From: an uncultured Erythrobacteraceae bacterium
GTDB taxonomy: Bacteria > Pseudomonadota > Alphaproteobacteria > Sphingomonadales > Sphingomonadaceae
Length of the DNA stretch: 6,645 bases
NCBI GenBank assembly: GCA_950071875.1
Contig: CATMNW010000149.1
Coordinates: 1 to 6,645 of the forward strand
Reading direction: 5' to 3'
Part shown: positions 1 through 5,740 of the stretch, in pieces
Layout of the letters: each line of letters opens with the position of its first letter
Numbering within the stretch: position 1 is the first letter of the stretch
Notes under the pieces: model-generated
Database searches by the model: none
What the model saw: the letters and a program-made list of their open reading frames with translations, nothing else
Told to the model about the DNA's origin: nothing
Program-made: the position numbers and the translations under genes

Positions 1-411
1 ATCGCGGCCATGGTGCTCGGGTTCATCTTCTTCATCGGCGGTACCATGCTGTCGGGACTGCTGAACCCGTTGTTCTGGCTGATCTTCATCTTCTGGCTGG
101 TGACCGAGTCCGGGGTGTTCGACCCGCTGTTCCCACCGGTTCTGCTATATCTGTCGCTGTTCAACCTGCTGGCGGGGAACGGACTGTTCATGTTCATCAT
201 GATGCTGGCACCGTTCCGCCGCAACTGGCTGTCGCTTGCGCCCTATAGCCTGACGGTTTTCTGGTACTGGGTGCTGATGTCGATTGCTGCCTGGAAAGGC
301 GCCTGGCAGCTCATCACAAAACCCTTTTACTGGGAAAAGACCGAGCACGGCTTGTCCAAGCATACGGCTTCCGAAGTGAGCAAGGCGCAGGCGGGGCAAC
401 TGGCGGGATGA
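1..411 (+). CDS. Family 2 glycosyltransferase, C-terminal membrane part (5' partial)
   Basis: The reading frame is open to the left edge, so the ATG at 10 is internal and only the last 136 residues are visible. They contain at least three strongly hydrophobic segments (about residues 3-36, 43-70 and 80-96), then a short cytoplasmic tail with the motif PFYWEKTEHGLSK. That hydrophobic block plus YWEKT-x-HG tail is typical of the C-terminus of processive, BcsA-like family 2 glycosyltransferases, which polymerise a sugar nucleotide on the cytoplasmic side and thread the chain through their own membrane helices. The catalytic domain (DxD, QxxRW) lies outside the window, so substrate and activity cannot be read. 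Only about 30 residues follow the last helix, so there is no C-terminal PilZ domain such as BcsA has. The stop overlaps the next start as ATGA, indicating one operon. The family call is confident; the polymer is unknown. Confidence 0.78.
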   Translation: MAAMVLGFIFFIGGTMLSGLLNPLFWLIFIFWLVTESGVFDPLFPPVLLYLSLFNLLAGNGLFMFIMMLAPFRRNWLSLAPYSLTVFWYWVLMSIAAWKGAWQLITKPFYWEKTEHGLSKHTASEVSKAQAGQLAG

Positions 412-1874
412 AATGGCGCGCTTTCGCCCCTTACCTGTTCCCGCTGGTGCTGGCCGGCGCAATCGCAGCATTGTCGGTACTTCTGTGGACTCGCGGCTAT
501 GTCTCGGCAAGCAATCTTGATTTGCAGGGTCGGACGCTGCTGACCTTGAGCGGAATGATCCGGTTCGAGAACGTGGTCACCGCATTCCCTCCGCTGCCGT
601 ATATCTCTGCGATCGGACTGGGGTACTTCTCGCCGCTGTTCAATGCGATCGATCTTGCTGTCGCGAGTGCCGTGCTGGCCGGTCTGTTGGTTGTTGCATG
701 GTTTCGCGCCTTTCGCGGAAACGGGCTTTCGCTCCTTGAAGCAAGCGCAGCCTGCGCAGCGTTGACCCTCAACCCGGTTTTCCTTCGAGCGGCGACCGAG
801 GGCATCGGCTTCATGTTGATACACTGGGGCTTGTGGCTCACCGCCCTTGGCACATTCAGCCTGCGCCGCGGTGAACGCGTCAACGATCTGATGCTGGTTT
901 CGGCCGGCCTTTCTCTCATGGCATTTGCGCATCCTTTCGGCATGTTGCTGGTTTTCGCCAGCCTGCCGTTTCTCGCGCTCGTCATGCCTGCAGACCGGCT
1001 GCGTAATGCACCGATCCCCATGTATCTGATGCTCCTGTTCCCGGCGATCTTTTGCCTCCTGTCGTTCATGTATGTGAATTGGGTATTCGTAGGCGAAGGT
1101 ACGGCATTTATTGCCACCATCAGTCGTGAAGCAGCAGGCTTGGGCGCGGATACCGCGGCGGGCGGCAACGGTGCCTCGTGGCGCAACCTTCTGCTGTCTT
1201 TCGTCAGCCTGTTCGCTGTGAGCCCTGTCTTATTTGCGTTCTTCGTCACTGCGCGGGGCATGGGGCCTTTGCGTTACGCCGTGCTGGCGGTGTTCGCGAC
1301 CTTGCTGGCTGGAATGTTCCTGTCCCAGACTTTCGGCTTTTTTCCTTCTGTGTCGCTCGCGGCGAGCCTGGGCGTTACCGGCGCGGCGGCCTGTGTTGCG
1401 CGCTGGCCGATCAGCCGTCTCAACCGTGTCGAACTCAACCTTCTTACCGCGGGTGTAATCGGCGGCGCGGCGCTGCTCTTCGTGGATAGTGCGCATGAAA
1501 CGGAACGCTGGCGCGCTGCGATGCTTGGCCGGAATGTTGCGGTAAGCGATCCCGAGCTTTCGGGTCTCGCCCGAGCGTTGACGGGGCGCGACAGGATTCT
1601 TTTCGATGCAGAGGCTGCCCCGGCCGTTATCGCGCTACGCGAGGATGCGCAGGGGATCTGGAGTAGCGGAACGCAGGAGTTTCGCCTTGCTTCGCTCCGG
1701 AACCGGACCGTCGCTGAAGTGCTGGTGGTCCGAAACCGCAATTCGGGGCTTGGTAGCGACCGTATTGGCCGCATATTTCCGACCCTGTATGACAATGGGG
1801 CGAGCGGGTATCGTCTGACCTATGACGGCGCACGCTGGCGGGTGTACGAAGCGAGCGATGAGGTGCAGCCATGA
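408..1874 (+). CDS. Polytopic membrane protein, GT-C-like, with soluble C-terminal domain
   Basis: This 488-residue protein is not a family I can name. About nine or ten membrane segments are visible (near residues 8-27, 80-99, 110-127, 132-152, 160-194, 203-227, 259-281, 287-306, 312-330 and 343-360), followed by a soluble stretch of about 128 residues (361-488). The first loop carries D38 and then FPPLPYISAIGL (60-71), which recalls the acidic residue and PPL-Y motif after helix 1 of GT-C (family 39/ArnT-type) glycosyltransferases. This resemblance is suggestive only; a classical DE pair is absent. The gene sits between a polysaccharide synthase and a response regulator with ATGA overlaps on both sides, so it is probably translated in step with them and works in the same envelope polymer pathway, perhaps as a sugar transferase or accessory subunit. 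The Shine-Dalgarno signal is poorly spaced (GGCGGG directly abuts the ATG), in keeping with translational coupling. Confidence 0.72.
   Translation: MKWRAFAPYLFPLVLAGAIAALSVLLWTRGYVSASNLDLQGRTLLTLSGMIRFENVVTAFPPLPYISAIGLGYFSPLFNAIDLAVASAVLAGLLVVAWFRAFRGNGLSLLEASAACAALTLNPVFLRAATEGIGFMLIHWGLWLTALGTFSLRRGERVNDLMLVSAGLSLMAFAHPFGMLLVFASLPFLALVMPADRLRNAPIPMYLMLLFPAIFCLLSFMYVNWVFVGEGTAFIATISREAAGLGADTAAGGNGASWRNLLLSFVSLFAVSPVLFAFFVTARGMGPLRYAVLAVFATLLAGMFLSQTFGFFPSVSLAASLGVTGAAACVARWPISRLNRVELNLLTAGVIGGAALLFVDSAHETERWRAAMLGRNVAVSDPELSGLARALTGRDRILFDAEAAPAVIALREDAQGIWSSGTQEFRLASLRNRTVAEVLVVRNRNSGLGSDRIGRIFPTLYDNGASGYRLTYDGARWRVYEASDEVQP
1860..1863 (+). promoter_or_regulatory. Ribosome binding site of the response regulator gene
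   Basis: GAGG lies seven bases before the ATG at 1871, inside the end of the upstream coding sequence. It supports this start and shows that the gene has its own initiation signal in addition to the ATGA coupling. Confidence 0.6.
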
Positions 1875-2833
1875 GCGATAACCGGCGATCCAAGATCCTG
1901 ATTGTTGACGACGTTCCCGAAAGCGCGCTGATCACCAAATCGCTGCTCGCAAAAGGCAATTTCGTGGACGTCGAGATTGCTTCGGGAGGGTATGAGGCCC
2001 TCGAGAAATGCGGAGTGTCTGTCGACAGCGACGGCAAGGACGAGGGCGAGACAGATTTCCAGTTGGTCATCCTCGACATCGTGATGCCGGATATCGACGG
2101 GCTTGAGGTCTGCGCACATATGCGCATGTCTCAGCGTACGCGATACCTGCCGATACTCATACTCACCGCGACAAGCGACCTGGAGCTGATGAACCAGGCC
2201 TATATGGCCGGCGCGGACGACTTCCTGACAAAGCCGATCGATGAAATTCGTTTGCTGGCCCGCGTCCGAACATTGCTGCGGATCAAGCGAGAGCAACAGC
2301 GCCGCGAACTGCGCGAAGAAGACCTCAGGGTCCAGAACGCTGCGTTGAGGCAGGGGCAGGCCGGCATGAGCCTGATCGATCCGGACACCAGCTTGCTCAA
2401 GCGACGTTTGCTCGACCTGGTCGTTTCAGACTGTCTTTCGCTAGATCGCCCGGCAGCGATAATTCTTTTGCAGATCGTCGATTTCGACGCTTATGTTGCG
2501 CTTCATGGTGAAAAGAGTGCCGCACGCCTGACGAAGCGTCTGGGACAGATCCTTCAGGCGATCCCCGCTGCGCTCGGTATTCTCATGGTTGAAAATGGCC
2601 CCGGGTCTTTCATGCTGATCCATCCCGGCGCATCGAACGCAACCGCCCTCGAAGCCTGGAACCGCAAGGCACTCGAAGCTGTGGAACGCGCTGCCATTGC
2701 TCACGGCAATTCGATTCATTCCGAACATGTGACGCTGTGGACCGAAGTCTCCTGGGCCGAAGCGAACGATCTGACGCAGACGGCAGACGCGATCATCGAC
2801 ACCACCAAACAAGTCCTACTGGAGCGACAATGA
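1871..2833 (+). CDS. Response regulator: REC domain plus degenerate GGDEF-like domain
   Basis: The 320-residue protein has an intact receiver domain at about 8-135: acidic pair D13-D14, phosphoacceptor D69 in LVILDIVMPDIDG, T99 and K121-P122. An acidic insert (about 50-62) lengthens the loop before the D69 strand. A charged coiled-coil linker (about 136-162) leads to a second domain (about 168-318) that begins DPDTSLLKRR, matching the DPLTGLxNRR opening of GGDEF domains. The active site is lost: aligned by eye to PleD, metal-binding D327 is Q201, N335 is V209, D344 is A218, and the GGDEF signature reads GPGSF (243-247). It should therefore not make c-di-GMP. The layout is that of PleD/WspR-type REC-GGDEF proteins, so phosphorylation probably drives dimerisation or partner binding. 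Its place within a polysaccharide operon suggests that it tunes the synthase by protein contact. No histidine kinase is in the window. REC call near certain; the degenerate GGDEF call is strong. Confidence 0.9.
   Translation: MSDNRRSKILIVDDVPESALITKSLLAKGNFVDVEIASGGYEALEKCGVSVDSDGKDEGETDFQLVILDIVMPDIDGLEVCAHMRMSQRTRYLPILILTATSDLELMNQAYMAGADDFLTKPIDEIRLLARVRTLLRIKREQQRRELREEDLRVQNAALRQGQAGMSLIDPDTSLLKRRLLDLVVSDCLSLDRPAAIILLQIVDFDAYVALHGEKSAARLTKRLGQILQAIPAALGILMVENGPGSFMLIHPGASNATALEAWNRKALEAVERAAIAHGNSIHSEHVTLWTEVSWAEANDLTQTADAIIDTTKQVLLERQ
2821..2824 (+). promoter_or_regulatory. Ribosome binding site of the beta-barrel gene
   Basis: GGAG lies five bases before the ATG at 2830. This fixes the start at the codon that gives a proper signal peptide, rather than at the longer in-frame extension to 2737, which would bury that peptide behind 31 charged residues. 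Confidence 0.6.
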
Positions 2834-3636
2834 CCGGCAAAACTTGCGCATTCGCCTTTGCCCTGGCTTTCTTGGCGGGCCCCGCTCCACTCATGGCCCA
2901 GGAGAGCATGTCTGGCGACGTCGATCCGCAGGCGGACCGTGGGCAGGTTATCGCGACCCTGTACTATTCGAACAGCAGCAAGGGCTACGACCGAGACGGC
3001 AATACGATCGACATTGCAGACTACGAGAAGGTCGAACTGTTCCTGTTGGCCGAGTATGCGGTCACACCCGATTTGACACTTATCTTCAAACCCAGCTTCC
3101 GCAGCGTCACCGTTCAAGGGGGCGATGACGATCGCGGGTTGGGGTACACCGACATCGGCGGGCGCTATCGCTTCGCTGAAAATCAGGACGGCTGGTTGGC
3201 GGCGGAAGCGAGCGTGCGCATTCCGGGCGTTTCGCGTGACGATAACCTCGCGCAGGTGGGTAGTACCGACGCCGAATATGATCTTCGCTTGCGCGGTTTT
3301 CACAATCTTGCATTCGGTAGCGACTCGGGCTTCATCGATGCACAGGCCAGCTATCGTTTGCGCGCTGGCGACCCACCCAATGAATTTCACGCCGACCTTA
3401 CCCTGGGATATCGACCCGATCCGGATATCCTGTTGATGGCACAGTCGCTTAATACGATCAGCGACGGTGCAGGACGCGGTATCTTCGACGAATACCGCTA
3501 TCACAATATCCAGTTAAGCGGGGTCTATACTGTCGCACCCGCGGTCGCTCTGCAATTTGGCGTGATGGGAACTCTTGGCGGAGAAAACGCGCTTTGCGAA
3601 CGCGGGCTGTTCGGCGGGGTCTGGGTCTCGTTCTGA
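2830..3636 (+). CDS. Small outer-membrane beta-barrel protein
   Basis: From the ATG at 2830 the product is 268 residues. It opens with a signal peptide: K4, a hydrophobic core at 6-17 and a likely cleavage after L-M-A23, before Q24-E25. The mature part (about 245 residues) is made of alternating amphipathic strands with aromatic girdles and Asp/Gly-rich turns, and ends in W-V-S-F. A C-terminal phenylalanine is the usual BAM recognition signal of outer-membrane proteins. Size and texture suggest about 10-12 strands, similar to the barrels annotated as MetA-like phenol-degradation or generic transporter proteins; I cannot place it in a family more precisely. One Cys (in NALCERG near the end) is unusual for a barrel. 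It is the last gene of the operon, joined by an ATGA overlap and a good ribosome site. An export pore or envelope anchor for the polymer made by the upstream synthase is the natural inference, but unproven. Confidence 0.75.
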   Translation: MTGKTCAFAFALAFLAGPAPLMAQESMSGDVDPQADRGQVIATLYYSNSSKGYDRDGNTIDIADYEKVELFLLAEYAVTPDLTLIFKPSFRSVTVQGGDDDRGLGYTDIGGRYRFAENQDGWLAAEASVRIPGVSRDDNLAQVGSTDAEYDLRLRGFHNLAFGSDSGFIDAQASYRLRAGDPPNEFHADLTLGYRPDPDILLMAQSLNTISDGAGRGIFDEYRYHNIQLSGVYTVAPAVALQFGVMGTLGGENALCERGLFGGVWVSF

Positions 3637-3646
3637 GACGGCTCGC

Positions 3647-4696
3647 CTAGCGAAAGGCAAGCAGGCTCTGCGCGGGTTTGTTCTGGATCGTGAAGTCAGT
3701 ATCTTCAGGCCCGCCGCCTTCGGGATCGGTTAGCCATCGCCACACGAATGCCGCCTCTATTCCATGGTGTTGCGCAGCTTCCAACCACATCTTCAATACA
3801 TCGTACTGGAGCGTGGGGTCTGCCGGGGCGTCTCGTTCTTCTGCACTCTCCCACGGTTTGAGCGTTGCACCGCGCGCCGAACGCAACCCGATCTCGCCCA
3901 GCCAAGCCGATTTGTCGTGCCTGACCGCTACTCTACGCAATGCGCGAAGTTCGCGGTCCATCGCCATGCGCCAACTCTTGGGATCATTAGCCGCACCCAG
4001 CACCGGATAGGTCGAGATGGACACGACATCGAGCAGATCCCAAAAACCTATCCGTTCCGCTTCCGCTGCATTGTGGGCGACGTAGGTCAGCCGCCCGGGG
4101 AATGCTTTGCGGACCCGGTCGATCACGCCATTCCATTCGGGTCGTCTGGTGGTCCGTTCGAGCTCTGTCCCGACCGAGAAAGCGTGCGCCCCCGCTTGGC
4201 CCGCGGTTTCAGCGCATTCTAGCAAGGCTTTCTCGTAAGCGCGAAACCATTGTGCCCAATCGGCTTCATCGGTGAAAGAGACGACACCTGCCCATCGATC
4301 AGGCACCCAGACGTGCGGTTTCACCATGACTTGCAGGCCGGCTCGCAAAGCATCCGATATACCGCGCCTCAAACGATCCTGGGGCAGGGCGCTGCCACCT
4401 ACAAGGTCGGGGTCGCTTGGATGCGCCTGCCAGAAGAACGGCACAAGTGCGACCATGATTGCACCTGCTCGCACGAGTTGCGCCAGGCTTTCTCGCGCCT
4501 TGGAACTGCCAAAAGGCGCGGCTGGATCCTCGATCAGGTTGGCGCCAGTCAGCATGGCACCCGGGCGTGCGAGAAGCGGAACGGACATTATCGCTGGGGA
4601 AGATGCTGCCCATCCGAGCAGCCTGCGCCTCGACAAGGCGGGAACCAGACCGTGCAACTGGGTATCAACCCCGCGCCACGGTATCGAGCGCTTCAC
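3647..4696 (-). CDS. Secreted GH113-like TIM-barrel glycoside hydrolase
   Basis: The frame gives up to 349 residues. The probable acid/base is E178 in GTELE (176-180) and the probable nucleophile is E268 in WLGEIG (265-270). Further TIM-barrel landmarks are VKPHVW (125-130), ISTYPV (227-232), FVWRWL (317-322) and a C-terminal NKPA. This pattern fits the clan GH-A family GH113 (beta-mannanases) and its uncharacterised relatives; the substrate is not readable. The N-terminus carries SRRRLLGWA (22-30) followed by a hydrophobic stretch, resembling a twin-arginine signal, so the enzyme probably acts in the periplasm or outside. The longest start is a GTG at 4696, 32 bp inside the Nudix gene; TTG codons at residues 14 and 21 are alternatives, the latter giving a shorter n-region right before the RRR. 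No start has a convincing ribosome site. It converges on the polysaccharide operon with a 10-bp gap, suggesting a role in trimming or releasing that polymer. Confidence 0.8.
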   Translation of the reverse strand: MKRSIPWRGVDTQLHGLVPALSRRRLLGWAASSPAIMSVPLLARPGAMLTGANLIEDPAAPFGSSKARESLAQLVRAGAIMVALVPFFWQAHPSDPDLVGGSALPQDRLRRGISDALRAGLQVMVKPHVWVPDRWAGVVSFTDEADWAQWFRAYEKALLECAETAGQAGAHAFSVGTELERTTRRPEWNGVIDRVRKAFPGRLTYVAHNAAEAERIGFWDLLDVVSISTYPVLGAANDPKSWRMAMDRELRALRRVAVRHDKSAWLGEIGLRSARGATLKPWESAEERDAPADPTLQYDVLKMWLEAAQHHGIEAAFVWRWLTDPEGGGPEDTDFTIQNKPAQSLLAFR

Positions 4697-5447
4697 GCGT
4701 TACAGGATAACCATAATCCTCTCCGATGTGCAGCCAGGAACGTCCTTCGGATTGGTCTACGTAAGGTGTGATCGTTCGCACTTCGATCGCTTCCGCCTGT
4801 GTTCGTGCAGCTTCGAAACTGTCGAACAATGCCAACCGTTCGAGATTGCGTTGCGTAGGGAAGATCAGCTTGATATCCCCGCGTTCGGCCGCCGCGAGCG
4901 CATCCTCTGCGCTGGTCCAGAAAAGATGTGTGTTTTCCGACAGGTCGGCTTCGATTTCCACTGCGCCCGTGCCGAGGTCGGCAAGGTAGAACCGAGTATC
5001 ATAAACGCGAGGTATGCGTTCGTTCTTCGGAAACCAGCGGGCAAAAGGCACCAGTTGCTCGAGTTCGAGATCCCAGTCGAAATGGTCGAGCACCGGGGAA
5101 AGTTCGCCCGTCTGCTGCAGAAAAACACGCGCAGCTCGGGCCTTCTCGGCGTCGATCTCTCCCTTCAGGCCAATCACCAAGCCGGTTTCTTCCAGGGTCT
5201 CTCGCACCACTGCGATCTGGTGCGCGGCCTCATCGGGGTCGAGCGGCCCACCGATCCGCGCGCCGAGGTCGAAATCTGCCGGATCTACCCGTCCTCCGGG
5301 AAAGACCGCCATTCCGCCGGCAAATACCATCTCGCGCGACCGGATCGTCATCAGAATTTCCGGAGGGCCGCCCGCAGGCGCATTGCGGAATATCACGACT
5401 GTGGCGGCAGGTATGCCATCGGGCCCGGTCTCGACTGTCTCTCTCAT
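4665..5447 (-). CDS. Nudix hydrolase, long NUDT19-like type
   Basis: The 260-residue product has a Nudix box split by an insertion: FPGGRVDPAD (49-58), then about 20 extra residues, then RETLEETG (82-89) carrying the metal-binding REXXEE core. This spacing, the early ATVVIFR strand and the total length are those of NUDT19/RPP8-like Nudix proteins, some of which split CoA or acyl-CoA diphosphate bonds; the substrate here is not determined by sequence. It is presumably cytoplasmic, with no signal peptide. I chose the ATG at 5447. A TTG at 5522 would add 25 residues, but these are not family-like and would start upstream of the possible -10 box at 5509-5514. The gene's end overlaps the GTG start of the glycosidase gene by 32 bp, so the two may be co-transcribed, although no functional link is obvious. 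Confidence 0.87.
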   Translation of the reverse strand: MRETVETGPDGIPAATVVIFRNAPAGGPPEILMTIRSREMVFAGGMAVFPGGRVDPADFDLGARIGGPLDPDEAAHQIAVVRETLEETGLVIGLKGEIDAEKARAARVFLQQTGELSPVLDHFDWDLELEQLVPFARWFPKNERIPRVYDTRFYLADLGTGAVEIEADLSENTHLFWTSAEDALAAAERGDIKLIFPTQRNLERLALFDSFEAARTQAEAIEVRTITPYVDQSEGRSWLHIGEDYGYPVTREALDTVARG

Positions 5448-5463
5448 ACCATTGTTGTGGCGC

Positions 5464-5480
5464 TGCCCGGGCAAATTGCC
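5464..5480. promoter_or_regulatory. Overlapping palindromes upstream of the Nudix gene
   Basis: TGCCCGGGCA (5464-5473) is a perfect palindrome, and GGCAAATTGCC (5470-5480) is a perfect repeat around a central base that shares four bases with it. They sit 17-33 bases before the chosen ATG, downstream of the possible -10 box. A dimeric repressor could bind here, or they could fold in the leader. No regulator is recognised. Confidence 0.25.
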
Positions 5481-5508
5481 AAGAGCTAAGGTCTGCGCGG
5501 GGTGTCGG

Positions 5509-5514
5509 ATTATC
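5509..5514 (-). promoter_or_regulatory. Possible -10 element for the Nudix gene
   Basis: On the minus strand GATAAT matches the TATAAT consensus at five of six positions. It would give a leader of roughly 55 bases to the ATG at 5447. No good -35 hexamer is found at 16-18 bases upstream, so this is weak evidence. Confidence 0.22.
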
Positions 5515-5560
5515 TTACACAATGCCGCATGGCAGGATTCGGATTAACCATCAGAACGAG

Positions 5561-5625
5561 CGGAATAGCTTAGTTTTCCGCATGCTGGCACAGCATGTGC
5601 AGACTGTTGGGCATTCGTTCAGTCT
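5561..5625. repeat. Three tandem small inverted repeats
   Basis: CGGAA/TTCCG (5561-5565 with 5576-5580), CATGCTG/CAGCATG (5581-5587 with 5591-5597, three-base loop) and AGACTG/CAGTCT (5601-5606 with 5620-5625) follow each other with gaps of zero and three bases. All stems are perfect. Together with the terminator hairpin they could form a structured RNA on either strand; whether the region is transcribed cannot be told from sequence. Confidence 0.45.
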
Positions 5626-5658
5626 TCGTGGGTGTGCCCCCTAGCCCCCAGACGAAGA

Positions 5659-5693
5659 AAAGGCCCGCCTGGTTCTCCACCTGGCGGGCCTTT
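5659..5693 (-). terminator. Rho-independent terminator of the grxD transcript
   Basis: Two perfect 11-base arms, AAAGGCCCGCC (5659-5669) and GGCGGGCCTTT (5683-5693), enclose a 13-base loop that contains a further GGT/ACC pair. On the minus strand the stem runs into TTTTCTTC, a U-rich tail. It begins 47 bases beyond the grxD stop codon. On the plus strand the stem is followed by TTTCCCGTTTTT, a broken T tract, so weaker termination in the other direction is possible. Confidence 0.85.
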
Positions 5694-5740
5694 CCCGTTT
5701 TTGCAATGGTATCCGATATCCGAACGGTCGTTGCCGCGCG

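Larger units (their letters stand above)
5448..5740. other. Intergenic region between the Nudix gene and grxD
   Basis: This 293-bp stretch has no convincing open reading frame. On the grxD side it holds the strong terminator hairpin at 5659-5693. Next come three inverted repeats in close succession (5561-5580, 5581-5597, 5601-5625). Nearest the Nudix gene are a possible -10 element (5509-5514) and two overlapping palindromes (5464-5480). No tRNA cloverleaf could be drawn on either strand. Confidence 0.7.

Noticed and set aside
327..1261. Minus-strand frames of 201 and 254 codons
   Set aside because: Both oppose the membrane protein gene and encode compositionally odd Arg/Gln/Ala-rich products with no start signals.
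2737..2829. Longer start for the barrel protein
   Set aside because: It would place 31 charged residues before a well-formed signal peptide and ignores the GGAG site and ATGA overlap at 2830.
2716..3504. Minus-strand open frame of 262 codons
   Set aside because: Antisense to the response regulator end and the barrel gene, which has a signal peptide, ribosome site and operon overlap. No motif in the antisense product.
3645..3658. GCCT/AGGC hairpin between the converging genes
   Set aside because: Only a four-base stem, lying largely over the end of the glycosidase gene, with no T tract; too weak to call a terminator.
4272..5489. Long plus-strand open frame of 405 codons
   Set aside because: It lies antisense across the Nudix and glycosidase genes, which both have clear family motifs. 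Its translation is rich in Arg, Ser and Cys with no domain; it is a GC-driven shadow frame.
5448..5522. TTG start extending the Nudix protein by 25 residues
   Set aside because: The extra residues do not look like the family N-terminus, the codon is weak, and the possible -10 box lies inside the extension.
5500..5660. Possible tRNA in the intergenic region
   Set aside because: The hairpins do not form a cloverleaf: no 7-base acceptor pairing, no T-arm consensus and no anticodon arm in the right order.
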